DNA of 64,000 nt from Rhynochetos jubatus. Lineage: Eukaryota > Chordata > Aves > Eurypygiformes > Rhynochetidae. The position numbers were made by a program, and so were the translations under genes. This document shows positions 40,116-52,526 of the stretch, piece by piece. The stretch's first letter is position 1. Each line of letters begins with the position of its first letter. The notes under the pieces are model-generated. The model saw only the letters and a program-made list of their open reading frames with translations, made no database searches and was not told the origin of the DNA. The stretch spans positions 49,645,304 to 49,709,303 of the forward strand of contig CM050650.1 in the NCBI GenBank assembly GCA_027574665.1, read 5' to 3'.

Positions 40116-43100
40116 GACCTTGGCATTGAAGCTTATTAAGTTAAGCTGACTAAGCTTATTATTTAAGTTATTTTCATAGCTGCTTCTCTGTATGTATTTG
40201 ACTGAGGGGAGAAATTCTCAAGTCAAAACTGCTTTTCTATTTCATATTGTCCTATCAATATGTTTGTCTTTTGGGATGACATGAAAGGTAACCCCAATTC
40301 TTGTATTCATGCATTTTCACAGAGGTGACAGGATTTAAGCAATTAGTGTATTGTTTGAAAGAAAATCTAGATCCCCTTTGCAAACACTATCATTGTGATA
40401 GAAATTTTTCCTTTTCCCTGTAATAATTTATTTTAAAAACATTATTTCCAGTAACCAGAATTAGTCAGCAAGGTATAGCCTAAATTCTGATACTGGGCAA
40501 CTGTAGTAAATGGAGAAACAAGCATAAATTATATCACTACTGAGCCCAAGAAAGGATTGCAGTGATAAGGGAAGATAAGATGAATCATTTATTTCACCTT
40601 ATCTTCTACAGGTATTAAAATTAAAAAAAATTAATAATAAATAATTGTTTTTATAAAGAATGAGCTATTTGTATGCCTTGCCCTTCTGTCCTCATAGAAA
40701 GTTCTCACCAGCCAAGTGTAGCACTTGAGTTCACACCGTTTCATCCATTGAACATTTGACTGTATCAGTCACGTGACTTTAGATCCCATTCAATCCTTAA
40801 AGTTTAGCTGTCTGTATCATAAAAATTCCACCCTGTATGCAAGCAGTCTTATTTCAGCCAATTAAACTGTCGTTAGGAACAAGGATCTGCAGAACCATGG
40901 TGTGAGCAGGTAAGTCAGAGAGCAAGCTAGCATGGACAGATGGAGAGTTGCTGGTCTCCACAGAGCGTATTTCGTGCTCTTTCTGTTGACACAGAACTTC
41001 CTTCACCAGCAGTCTCCACCACACAAACTTTGCAAATCTTGTGTGAGCATTTTAAAAAGGGAGGGTTGGTGCATCCCTGTTTCTGTGGGCATGTTCACAA
41101 AGGCAAGAGTCGTGATTTCAGCAGGAACAGACCTATTTGCACTAGAACTGAGCAAACCAGCTTGGGCAGGGGCAGCAGCACACCGTGACACTGGGAGTTC
41201 AGGATAAATTGGACAGATCTGCCTAGAAATGATGAGTACATGCTGAGGCAGCTGTTATGCACTAAGGACCATACTGCAAAGAATCCTTCTAGTGGTACCC
41301 AGGCGAGTACACCCAGCACCATAGGTGTCTCTGCCCTTGCTCCAATGCCACCTCTGATTACAGTGTAGGCGCTTTTTGCTGCTAAACACATCAGTATGTT
41401 GACATTGTTTTTTGCTGCTCTGGGGACATGAAGCAAAAGTAAATAAACATTTACCAGTCAGCTGAAATGGGTGGTAATGGCCACTAATTATGTAAGTAAA
41501 ATAAAATAACTGGTGTTTGAATGACTGACCTTTAATTTCTATTACTCAGAGAGCATCCATTTGGTACAGCATTCAGACATCAGTTGCTGTCACATGGCTA
41601 AACTTATTATATAGAAATTCCTTTTCCTACCTACCAAAGCTTGGAGTCAAGAATTTCTCCACAAGGTTTGTTATTGTCTTCTCTAAATTTTAACCCTGTG
41701 ATGCAGGGCCGATGAGTGGTTGCTTTTGAGGAGTTTCTTTTTTCAGATTTTCCCAGATGTCTGGTGTCTGAAGGAAGATGTTTTATGAAAGAAGAAAAAG
41801 AGTTACTATCAGAGTAACATAAAATACTAAAATTGAATAAAAGCATCTCTAAGCTGCTTCATGGAACTTGTGGAAATAATTTATTTAAGGTACTGTGACT
41901 GTCAGCAACTAAAACTGTGCAGCTATTTTGCAGACCTGAATTTCCTGCTGAGTAAAAATTTACATCAACAAACTAATTATATTTCCGAGTTGTTAACAAG
42001 CTTATCTATTAATTTATATGTTCATTTAAAAAGTACTAAATAGAAATGTGTTCCTGAATAAATATTAATCTCACTTTTGGGGGTAAATTGTTACTCAATC
42101 ATATTAATTATAAACATACCATGAAAACTTCCACATTGTTTATGGAATTTAAACCCAGACACTAGATTGATTATAGCTAGGACACTGACAGCCAGAACCA
42201 GGAATGTTCTCCAATCTGTGTCATCTGCATCAGTATAAATATTTAAGACACTGTTGATACCTATTCATGATCATATTACCTGCTCTCAGATTAACAGAAT
42301 TCAGCAGGACCTGTCACGTCATTAATTTTGAGTCATATTGACCAGAGAGTGAAGGGTATACAGGGATTACCAAAACCAGTCAATACCTGAGCTGCATATA
42401 ACTTTGTTTTGGTGGAGGGTTTCTTTTCAAGCTGATCACTGTTGGCTAAATCCCTCCACTGACCCTGAACAAGGTACCCAGAAGTTTCCACCTAGATAGA
42501 TATTTCTTGGAAACTGAGAGGAAAATTGTTTTTAAGATGAAAGCATAGGCTGAAACTTGAAAGATCTGACTTCAGCTCTGAGCTGTCTTCCAGTCTCTGC
42601 AGGCATTATCAAAACAGGTCATGTGTCCACACTTTACTGTCTTGCCCTCTCTCTGCTTTGGTTTTGGCTTGGGTGTGCAGATCTTGTTTTGTAAGCTCAT
42701 GGACATCCACAAGTGGCTACTTGTTAAAGGCTGGCAAATGATGGCTAAAGGAAAGCAAGCTCATTCTTGGCAGGCTGTAAGGGAAAGCATGGATATTTTT
42801 AAATGGACACAGATAATGAAAACTTAGAAGTCTACACTTTTAACTTTCATTTCTACCAGGTGAGCTTTCTTTGATTATGTGGAGGGACAGCTCTTTGCAC
42901 AGTGGAGCCTTTGAACAGGAGTGCAATGCTACTGGTATAGGCACAATACTAAGGTCAGTTGCTCCATCCTACAGGACTGCTAGTACAGCTCCCCTATACT
43001 GACCTTCCTTGTGATGCTCCATTTCTGTCCATACATTATAAACAGTTACTCCAGAAGTAGCAAATCTTATTCCGTGTTTTCTAGCTTTCCTAGTTTCAGG

Positions 43101-45181
43101 TATCCACAGTAAACATGGCCAAGATTCTGTCAAGGTCACTAGCCCAGTAAAGACTGTAAAATGCAAAGGAAAGAAGGATACAAAAAATCTGCAAGTTTGG
43201 CTGTTTTGGTGATTTCTGTGGATAACACACATTTTCACATCTCAAGAGCATAAGCACCTTAAAGTTGGGAGAACACATCTTCAGGAGAAAGAGTATATAA
43301 GTCTTGGTTTAGTTCTCTGTATGAATATAAATTTCATCCTCATGCACATAAACAGTAGAAAAGACGTTATGTCCAGAGATAGTTTAACAACTGGAAGAAT
43401 GCTTCTTCAAAGACTGAGCCATTAAAAGGAGATACATGACCTTAAAACTTAGACAATTTAGAGAAAGTAACTTTCCATTTAATGAACAGCTGGTTGAATG
43501 CATAGAAATATAGCCATTTTTCTTGGAGATGGATTTATAACTACTAATATTTTCATGCTAGTAGTATCGTCGAGCAAATGTGATGTTTTATGATGTACCA
43601 TGGTTTTATATACACATTTCATTCTTGATATTCCTTGAAAATAAAAAACAGCAAATATGAAGAAAAAATGTGGAGTGCTATAATACTGGATTTACCTGAA
43701 ATCCTAGCAATAATGTGTCAGAAGCTTTACCAAAAAAAAAAAAAGCCTTAAAATGTAAACCTCTACTCAGCAAAGACGCTGACTGAATGTCATAAACTGT
43801 CTGAAAGCAGAACACTGAATTTGCATCTAGTCATTCACTGGCATGCTCACATCTTTTGGACAAATGCAAAGCTCTCGGATACCATAAAAAATGAAAATAT
43901 AATGTTCTCAGCATACAAAATAAAACCCTAGGGTAAGATAAAATATATTCCAATGACTGCAATTAATTGCAAAGTAGATAAATCACTACACAAATAATTT
44001 ATGTGCTTTAGATACCATAAAAAAAGACATTAACAAGCCAACAGGAAACTGGCAGCTTGGCAATTTTATGACACTAAACAGGACTGCAGTGCTGTGATTC
44101 TGACTTCATTTGAGACAATGACAAACTTTACATTAACTTTACTTGGGGAGACTGAGGTGTCAATAATTTTCCATTAAAAAAATAATCTATTTTTCTTCTG
44201 CAGTGCAAAAGAACTCAAAACCTCTCAGAAGTCTGGATATACCGACATTTGGGCTGGTTTAAGTATGCTTCACATACCTATAGAAATTAACAGAATAATT
44301 TGTTATAGTCAGGCTTGCGTTGACAAATAACTCTTGCATTGCAGAATCCCCTTGCGTTCATTTGATGCTGAATACTTATTTTTTCCTCTGATCAAGAAAC
44401 AGTGTTAAAAACGCTCAAGGTCTCATTGGATAGTTTGAGGCTCTAAAGCTAACCAAAAAGAGACATGACTTAAGAGAACTCATTTTGTATTGTTAATTTA
44501 TAAAGTCTGGTATTTACAAAGAGAGAAAGGTAATCTTGAGATGAGGGCAGTTGATATTTCTCATGTTTATATAATTTTTGCAGCAATGCAACAACTTTGA
44601 AAATATTTTGCACAACAAAAGTGTGATTTATGCTGAGCACAACATTGAAATTAAGGCAAAGAAGAGGGCAGGCAGTGTCTGAACCATGGGTACTTGGCAG
44701 GTTGGCAGTGGGGCAACCTTCTGCTCTGCACTTCAGCGGCAGGGTCAGAAAGCCCAGCGCCATCGTGGCCCCGTGGTGGGGAGACCCATCACAGCACCAT
44801 TTCTGCTGGAGGACCAAGTCACAGAGAACGACAAGGAGTCCCACCTCTTGCCTAAGACTCTCTGCCCACTCACCATGAGCTGGGCACCTTGGGTTGAAGT
44901 CAGAGACATCCCACTTTACTATGCTGTCTCCAGAAACAGGGGTACACAATGGGTTTCCCGGAGTTCGTCCTGCCACTCTTGGCAGGGAGCTGCTCACTGA
45001 GATGAAGGAGCCACAGACTGCTTTTTCCTTCCCTCTTCTGCCCATTGCTATCTCAAAAATACACCATCACTGGCTCTCTTACAGGCCCTGCACTGTCCCC
45101 CCGGCTCCGATTTAACCCCTCTGCAGCGAGAAGGGCTAACAAGGGTCTGCCAGAGGATAACCAGCAAGCAGGAGCAGAGAA
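40116..45181. other. Unique non-coding sequence
   Basis: Mostly AT-rich, with an A13 run near 43731. The stretch 44650-45100 is locally GC-richer and open in several frames on both strands at once (up to 191 aa), which argues for composition and not coding. No repeat family is recognised. Confidence 0.5.
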
Positions 45182-45226
45182 GGGGGCAGTATTTTGGGGC
45201 TAGGAGGTAGGGAAGGGAAGGGGGGC
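45182..45226 (+). other. G-run cluster (possible G-quadruplex)
   Basis: Five runs of three or more G on the plus strand within 45 bp (GGGGG, GGGG, GGG, GGG, GGGGGG), with loops of about 9, 10, 2 and 2 bases. The last three runs are the most favourable. No promoter is seen beside it. Confidence 0.5.
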
Positions 45227-45997
45227 TTCATGAATGATTGTCATCTCCTGAACTGAGTGTAATTTAGTCCCTGGGACCATAAGATGCTTTTGAGTAACTG
45301 TTAGGCAGTGCTCTCTTGCACATGTCAAACACATGGCCCCTTCCCAACAAGGGCCCTGGGCAGAGGTTTGTGAGACAGTTGGAGTGAGCTAGTGCTGAGG
45401 CACTGTGGTATGGCAACAGATGGGCTGGGATGAAGATCTTGTGTCAGAGATTGCTCCCCAGAGGCTATTTCTGGCCTCTTTAGGCCTTTTGTGTTGCTGG
45501 AGGGCAGTGGAGCTACAACATAATACAGAATTAGGCCTGCTAGGTCTGAATGAGGAAGGTGTTTCCAACATTTCTGAAGCAAATGCAAGTCAGCTATTTC
45601 AGACTGGAATGATAATTGTCTTGCAATTTGAGTAATTACCATGTGTGGCAATATATGTGCGCTGTGACAGCATTTTCTGATGCATCCATTAGTGTGCAGC
45701 TATGTAATGCAGCAGCAAGGCTTTACCTATATCAGAAACTTTTTAAACCTTGTGAATAAAGTTAAGCTCATCCTTCAGTTCCTTGCTGAGTGGGGAAGAG
45801 ATTAGTTACAGCCTTAACTCTGCTCCACCAAGGTGCATCTTTATTTCTCAGAGAAAATAGCAGGGCTGCCTGCTGCTTTTGTGCATTGCAGTCCCTGTAT
45901 GTAGAATGACTTCAATGCACAACCTTCCCTCTTTGCTAAAATGATAATAAAATAAAGAGTAACCGTGTTAAGTGACAACAACAGCAAAAACATAGCT

Positions 45998-46043
45998 GCA
46001 GATGCCCAGAGATATTTAGGCACCAAATTCCCACTGAAATTGT
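45998..46043 (-). repeat. Ancient palindromic repeat copy
   Basis: The minus strand reads ATTTCAGTGGGAATTTGGTG, then CCTAAATATCTCTGGGCATC. The family form is ATTTCAATGGGAGTTAGGTG then CCTAAATACCTTTGAGGATC. The match is good over about 40 bp. Confidence 0.5.
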
Positions 46044-47258
46044 GTAGCTAAAACCACTCCTTCACTCGGAGAGTTTGTGCATGGCCTTTGGTTGTGTCAA
46101 TATATCACCGTTTCAAGAAACCTTTACCCATTCTCAGCAGTTCATTATGACTATCTAAGCTGGTCAGACTTGACTAACTTGACTGAAAAATTTGTAAATG
46201 TTTAAGTGCTCCCAGTTCTGGGTTCTTAAACCTTTTCCCTGTTTGAGAGAGCTTCTTGTCAGCAGAACCAAGCCCTGCACTTCCTCTGCTTCCCCCAGCT
46301 AGGAAATGGCACTTCTTGAACGAGAAGAATGAATCTTTTCGTTGAAGTTTTCCCTCCAGGGTTGAGAGCAGAGCCCGGAGCTGAACCAGGCGGGTGGGAT
46401 AACATGAGCTGAGGGCAGCAAACCCTCTTGGGCAGGGGACCTGCAAGCGGGCGTTGATGGACGCGGGACTGGAGGGACTTTGCTTCTCATGGTTCATTAA
46501 TGGGCCTTACAGGCTGGCTGAGCACTGAAGTGCTCTGCAGTGGTTATGCAGCTAGTTACAGGCTGGGAGACTGTTTTTGGCATTTATTGGTGCCCTGTGA
46601 CACCCAAATTATCATAAGGTCAGAGAATTCATTGAACCTGAGCAGCACTTAAGCACTGTTAGACTCATCTGTGGCTATTCAGACCAAACAATTTTTTCAG
46701 AGGGAGACTATTGGCTCCAGGTAAAACATTTGAGGAAAGATAGGCTGTTTTAATAAGCTGTTTTGCTGCTGTAGCAGGGATGGGCACGAGATTATTTGAA
46801 ACAAGCACCTTGCTGGGCCAGATAAAGGTATCCCTGGGATAGGAGATAATCAACAAGGAGATACCCCTGCTACATTTTTTTTTCTGCTGGTTTTCTTCTC
46901 TTTTCACCTATTGTGGGCATCTTACTGATCTTGGAGCACTAGGATTCAACAGCCACTTTTTTAATGTTCAGTACCTTGAGGGAAACATGACACTGAGCTG
47001 TTAATAACCTCACCTGCCCACTCTAACACAGTCCATTGCTGCTCTTACTATCCCACTGCCAGTGGGAAGTCAGCAGGGAAAAAACCCAACAGCCTAATGT
47101 AAGCAACAACAGCCTAAGAAACATCAATCAGCTACTTCTGGAAGGCAATGTTGAAGCCCAGGCTGTTACAGGATAGGATGCTCCCTAGGTGGCAAAAGGA
47201 GTGATTCTATCCCTGGGAGCCAGCCAGGATTCCCCCCTCTGCCTTGCTAAGGGGCACA

Positions 47259-47284
47259 GGGGAGGAGGAGGAGGAGGAGGGAGG
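47259..47284 (+). repeat. (GGA)n microsatellite, G-rich
   Basis: A run of GGA/GAG units (about 7-8) giving a purine-only strand with many GG doublets. It explains the poly-Gly and poly-Ser tracts seen in translations across it. Confidence 0.9.
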
Positions 47285-48701
47285 GACTCCAAGGGAGCAG
47301 GCGGTAGAGGTTGGGATTCCTTTCCTCTGAGTCAAGGGACAGCAGCTGTCAGTGCGAAGGTGGAGACACGTAAATGACAGGCTGGGTTTGCTCTCTTCCC
47401 AGAGCAACAGCAGCCGAGTCAAAACACACAGCCAGAAACATGAAGCCCTTAACCGCCCCCCTCCCCCGCTGCACACTCACTCACATATATACACACATCA
47501 TAATTCATGCTACATCAAAGCAGTGATTACCACAGCTTCCTGGCTGTCTATTTCTGTTTATTTATGGTGCATTACACATTTTAATGCTATTCTCATACAG
47601 CGGCTCAGCTGCCACTGTTCTCTATTTGGGTGGGAAAAAAAAAACCCAAACAACAAATGGCTGTAACATACAGTATGTTGTCCCCTGGGAACAAAGGACA
47701 AACGAATGCTCAGCATCTTCCACGGAGCAGCAATTTGGAATTATTAATAGCCTGATTCCCCCTTCTCATTTCAATCTAGTTCATGGCGACACACTTGAGC
47801 AAGGGGTAGGAGGGGTGACATGGGGTGGAGGGAAAAGGGCCAGAGCTGCTCCCAAAGTGACCTTTTAAGCTGGGCTGGCTTCAGAGGAGTTCTTACATCA
47901 TCCTACGCCTCTGTGATCATGTCTTGCTCTGGTCTGCTTCAAGGCAGGGGATGGAAAGGAGAGGGCAAAGGTTTGACACCAGCCTGAGGAGAACCATCAA
48001 ACTCGTGCCTTGTTTGAAGCTGGATTCAAGCTAATGGTAAGAGATCAACTACTAAAACATTGTTCACTGTGAGGTTGCAGCTTATTCCTGCTTCTCCCCC
48101 TCCCCGTAAGGTAAGAAATGGGGACTTACTTTATTAATTTATTTAAGTAAATGGCAGTCGGCTCAGACCAAGTTGAGCATACAAAATTTATTTCTCCTTG
48201 CTGTCAACCTTACCATCATTTCCCCTTGAAGCCTGACTTCTCATTACCGTTACTCTCCTTGCAAAATGCAAGTCATTTTGTTTATGCCATGGGAAAAATG
48301 TATAATCTCTTTAAGTGCATCAACAGTATCAACATAACACAAATAATACTGAACAGGCGACAAAAGCAGAAGCCATTGTGCTGGCAAACGCCACTGTGAG
48401 TGACACACAGACTGCCGCCGCTGTGCACCTCCTGCTGTACCCTGGTGTGTAGGAGTGACACTTCTAAAAGGCTCTTTTTACATCCCTTAATAATCCAGCC
48501 ATCCCTATGAGTGCAGTGTGGGCACTGTGCTATCAGCAAAGCTTCTGCTGTAATAAACTGCTCTTTTATATGCCCAGTGATGGTGCCCATGAAACATGCT
48601 GCCAGGATATCCCGGGTCCCAAAGCCCTCAATGCGTAGGGCAGGCAAAGTACAGCTATGCCCTCGGTGCCATGCCAGTCTACTTTGGCCCTGAACTAGGA
48701 G

Positions 48702-48723
48702 AAATAAATAAATAAATAAATAT
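48702..48723 (+). repeat. (AAAT)n microsatellite
   Basis: Five AAAT units in a row. It is short and ordinary. Confidence 0.9.
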
Positions 48724-49243
48724 GGTCTTCCACCTCTTCTATTCACAGCCATTTTTCCAGTGGGATTCTCAGCTCAGACCAAAGGCGCTCGCAGTTTCTG
48801 AGAGACCTCTGTACACTGAACAGAAGCAGAAACAATACAAATAACAAATTGCTTTGGGTGGAAGCAAGCTTCAGGCACTGTTGCATCGAGTCACATCTGA
48901 ACCAGAAAGCTAAGGGTGAAGGGCTCCCCACGTCATCACAAACTTCTTAGGTCACCGAGTTCCATCTGACACCCTGGTTGCAGAAGCTGTTGCAACACAA
49001 AAAAGTAGTATGAAAGGGCTAAGACTTGAGGGATTTATTTTTTCAAGCTACTGCAGTAACATTTGAGTTCTTAATTTCACAGAGTTGCTGAGCTTCATTA
49101 ATTCATATCTATCGATGTAGCTATTTTTATACAGACATATATATACACACAATGGCAAGGACAGACTCTAAGCCAAATGTTGACCTCATGCACCGATAAA
49201 AAAGGAAACTCTACTCATGCTGGTAAGATTGCACTGGATTTAC

Positions 49244-49295
49244 AGGGCAAGGAGTGACAGCCAAAGTGTAGGGTAAGAAGTGACGGTCAAAGTGT
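49244..49295. repeat. 26-bp tandem duplication
   Basis: Unit 1 is at 49244-49269 and unit 2 at 49270-49295. They agree at 22 of 26 positions, and all four differences are transitions. Both units hold the block AGTGAC and end TCAAAGTGT or CCAAAGTGT. This is an old simple duplication with no coding context. Confidence 0.85.
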
Positions 49296-51169
49296 CTGGA
49301 TGGTATAGTCTACACAGGGTTGTTTCCTACACACTCGTCCCCTGCTCTATCCACATACTGCTGACACGGGCCTCACCAAACCCTTCCCATTCCCTCAAAG
49401 ATTTGAAAGTCTTCGCAGGGGAACTATAACAGAGCTTAAACGTCATGGAATGTGAAGGAGAAGTCACTATGAGGACTGGGGAGGGGACCACTGACCACCA
49501 CCTCTTGCCAAACCTGGACTATCCGTGAAGAGGGGAAATAAACCAGATGCCATCCCCTCTGAAGGAACAAGCTCCAGAGGTACCTGAGAAAAGCATGACT
49601 GATCCTCCCACCTGCCCTCAAGGGGGGCTCTGGTCCAGGGGCAGAATCGGGTTTGCACTGGTCCCTGGCAGGTCTCAGTTTAACCGGCCAGTTAATCCCA
49701 GATGTCATGTGCTAGCCCAGGCAGGATGGTAACACAAGCCACATGGAGGGATTCTGTAGCGAGAAAGAAATGCTTGTGCTATGCAATAGCATTTGTAACT
49801 GGGGTTATTTTTAGCCTCCAAGCTCAGTGCACATGGGCAACAGCCACAACGCAGAGGGGGTAAGAGCTCCAAGGAAGCTGTTTGGGGCAGCCAGGTCAGT
49901 AACACAAGGTTTCAGCAACTAAATTAAAGGTCTTAGAGCTGTGTTTAGGTGGGAGAAGATAAAAGTTCAAAAGAGCTAGCAGCACCTCATGGCTCAGAAA
50001 TTTAGTTGCAGGTGGCCGGTTTCAGGACTGACCACCAGTCCAATGTTTTTCACTATCATTTGCTTTACTATCTGTGGCTATAGTTCTCACAGCACCAGAA
50101 AACACAGGGCTGGCTATGCTGCTGCTGGATTTTTGCAACTCACCAGAAAATTTAGAAGCATTTTAGGCAGCTCTTCTGTCATTCAAGATTTTGCCATTGC
50201 TGCAAATCAAATAAAAATATGTTCACTTGGTCTAACCATGAATTCATCTCAAAGCTAAGGCATTAAAGAGATGTTTTTATTATTTTTGTCTTATGTTGAC
50301 GTATCAGGGAAATGCCGTTCTGATTACAGCAAATTATTTTGGGTTTCTTGGTGGGATAATTCAGACTAAACTGTTCAACTCGAAATGTACACTTAATTCT
50401 CCAGGTGTTTAATTCTCCTGTTGATCTTTGTTTCCTTTTAGTTTAGGTTGCTTTTAAAATAACAAATGCCATTTTGACACAAAAGGTAAAAAGGTTTCTT
50501 TTGGAAGATGTCAAAATAAAACATTTTAATGGGCTTTTTTGAAGCACTATTCTGTTAAAGATTGCTGAAACAAGTTTCAAACTTTTTAAGATTTTCCCTT
50601 GCCCCTACTTTTTTTTGACAGAAACTCCATTTCAGGAGAATTACATCTCCTAAGAAAGTTTCTAATCCTAAACAGATTGTAAAACAAAAGGAGAGTAGAA
50701 GAACAAAATTGGAACATCAGCCCACTTTCACTCAGCTAAGCCGTGGTCTTTCTTGCCACATGATTGAACCCTCTAAGAGCAAGGAATAGGGATTAGGTGT
50801 CCTTGACAGACACTGTTCTTTTTTGGAGAAAGGAGGTAGTTCTCAAGAAGAAATAGTGAACATACAATAGCTGAATTCATGAGAATGGTCATATTGCTTT
50901 GCAGGGTGATCCTGAAACCAGCAGAAAAGTGCTGCATCTAGAAATCTGTCTGTTCTTTATCCCCATGACCGATTACATAAGCTTTCAAACTGCCAATAGC
51001 TGTGTAGGCAGTGGCACTCCTGTCACAGGAAAGGTGTTTCCATTTTCGCAGAGATTTGTTTGCTCTGTCGAGACCCTGCAGCATGATACTCGCAACCTCT
51101 CAAATACAGACTTGCAGTGCTTTACCATAAGCAGTAAAGTAATCTGGGAGTCCTGACTTGACTATCCAT

Positions 51170-51460
51170 ATCCTGCATTATGTTCATAAAACATTTTGCT
51201 GTTTACAGCAGAAAAAAATAAATTAGGTGTATGAATATTAGCCTGTAGCTGATGCTTTTCAGTGACGCCCAGCGAGGAAAATTTAGGATTAGAGATAATG
51301 CTCGGCTTTCTGCTATTGGGTCCTTCCTCCTCCCCCCTGCTCTGTCCCAGCCTGACATACATCCCAGCAGTGATTAAATCAATGGGAATTAATCATATCC
51401 AGCGAAAGAAAAGTGGGCCTGTAGTTTGCCTTTTCTGTGTGATGGAATAATACAATCAAC
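51170..51460. promoter_or_regulatory. Candidate regulatory block upstream of CpG island
   Basis: This mixed-composition block contains the inverted pair TGATTAA (51371-51377) and TTAATCA (51389-51395), separated by 11 bp. The arrangement resembles paired sites for OTX/PITX-type or other homeodomain proteins. A pyrimidine-rich stretch (51326-51350) precedes it. It lies 400-700 bp from the CpG island at 51870. Function is inferred only. Confidence 0.3.
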
Positions 51461-51809
51461 TTCAGAAACCATTTGTGATTGCTCTTGTCACAGGGTTTTG
51501 GCCAAATTAACCACTGTTACATGCAGACAAATCCGGAACCCTTCCCTCATCTTTGTCTTTCAGCTCTGAAGGCGCATGCGATGCGTTCCCTGTACGTGGC
51601 ACGTATCACAAACAAAACCAGTGAAAAGTCAAAGCGATTTCATCTTACACGATCACGAATCCCTTGCTGACCTGAAAACCTGAGTAAAGATTTGTGTTTT
51701 CCATAACTCAGGAAATTTAGTAGCTCCGGGGAGGGGAAAACCAGAAAATCCCCAACAGAAATAAACGGTTTACAAATTCTTCTGCAATGAAAAAATTGCA
51801 CCGATCCAG

Positions 51810-51827
51810 AAAAAAAAAAAAAAAAAA
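51810..51827 (+). repeat. A18 homopolymer
   Basis: A run of 18 A immediately upstream of the CpG island. No retroposed sequence is identified next to it. Confidence 0.9.
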
Positions 51828-52079
51828 TCTCCCTCCACCCCTGGTGTCTCACCGAAAGGTGCTTTCTTCCGTTTCAACAAAATCCGCTGGGGAAGCCGGA
51901 GCTGTTTCGGTCAGCACCCGTCGCCGGCGGGGACCGGCGGCCACCACCCGGGACAGCCCGGCCCCACCGCTCCCCTTCGCAGCGGGCAGTGAGGTGGCTC
52001 CTCCTCCCTCCCCCATTTCGGTCAGGTTGTTCCTACACCAGAGTAAATAAATGCCAAGAACTGGCCAGGAAGCAAACCG

Positions 52080-52170
52080 GTTTTGTGATTAAATTAAGCA
52101 AATGCCATTTTGAGGACTAAGAGCACGCTGCAAATTAACACACTCCTCGGCTAATTACCGTTCGCTCGGG
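52080..52170. promoter_or_regulatory. Homeodomain-motif segment within the CpG island
   Basis: This AT-rich insert between two CpG-dense parts contains GTGATTAAATTAAGCAAAT (52086 on), CAAATTAACA (about 52132) and CTAATTACCG (52151 on), the last in the flank of the second CpG-dense part. The mix of TAAT cores beside a CpG island is typical of developmental enhancers or promoters. This is inference from motifs. Confidence 0.35.
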
Positions 52171-52289
52171 GCTGGAGGTAGGGGCGAGAGAGCGGCTGGG
52201 GGCTGCGCCGTGCCCTCTCCCCCGGCCAGGGCAGGGCAGGGTAGGCAGCCGGACGCCAGTGAGAAGCGCTGGATTTGGAGGGGGGGTTG

Positions 52290-52337
52290 CCCTGCACCCT
52301 TCCTCTTCAGCCCTGCACCCTTCCTCTTCAGCCCTGC
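52290..52337. repeat. 21-bp tandem repeat, 2.3 copies, in CpG island
   Basis: The unit CCCTGCACCCTTCCTCTTCA plus G occurs at 52290-52310 and again, identical, at 52311-52331. A partial third copy (CCCTGC) follows. Identical copies point to recent slippage. The unit is a multiple of three and so keeps frames open on both strands, which explains some of the spurious open frames here. Confidence 0.9.
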
Positions 52338-52507
52338 GTGCGGGGTGGGCGAGCAGGTCACCCCCGGGACACATGGAGCAGAGTGCGGGTTGCCCTCTTC
52401 GTGGGGCTGTGCCTGCGTGCCGGCAGGGCTCGGCTTTGTGTTCACTCCCAGAGCCCTGCAGCACTCCTGCAGCAGGCACCTCAGCCGTGCATCTCATCAC
52501 GAAGCGG

Positions 52508-52526
52508 TTAATTAATGGATTAATTA
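52508..52526. promoter_or_regulatory. Multiple TAAT-core site just after CpG island
   Basis: TTAATTAATGGATTAATTA is 19 bp with two TTAATTA units flanking a TGGA spacer, and a GGATTA (OTX/PITX-type) core in the middle. It is the densest homeodomain half-site arrangement in the window. Confidence 0.4.

Larger units (their letters stand above)
46044..51169. other. Unique non-coding sequence
   Basis: It contains the GGA and AAAT microsatellites and the 26-bp duplication. The stretch 47500-47780 has low CpG and several TAAT-like cores and could be conserved non-coding DNA, but cannot be judged without comparison. Confidence 0.5.
51870..52450. promoter_or_regulatory. CpG-rich island
   Basis: The densest CpG cluster in the window. 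About 16 CpGs fall in the 150 bp around 51880-52025, about 13 in 52145-52260, and about 9 in 52330-52440, against a CpG-poor AT-rich background. An AT-rich, homeodomain-motif segment (52080-52140) splits the island. No TATA box, Kozak-start exon or splice donor that I trust is evident. Overlapping open frames on both strands (up to 121 aa) are what GC-rich sequence gives by chance and show no known domain. It could be the promoter of an unseen gene or long non-coding RNA, or an orphan CpG island acting as an enhancer in a developmental gene desert. Confidence 0.6.

Noticed and set aside
44470-45045. 191-codon open frame on the minus strand, the second-longest in the window
   Set aside because: Two plus-strand frames are open over the same GC-rich stretch. 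The translation has no domain, signal or family resemblance and ends in low-quality AT-rich codons. It is chance openness due to composition.
48282-48752. 156-codon minus-strand frame
   Set aside because: It ends across the (AAAT)n repeat, and codon use and translation look random. Open plus-strand frames overlap it.
52135-52500. 121-codon minus-strand frame in the CpG island as a first exon
   Set aside because: Several frames on both strands are open there because of GC content and the 21-bp repeat. No Kozak, donor site or domain supports it.
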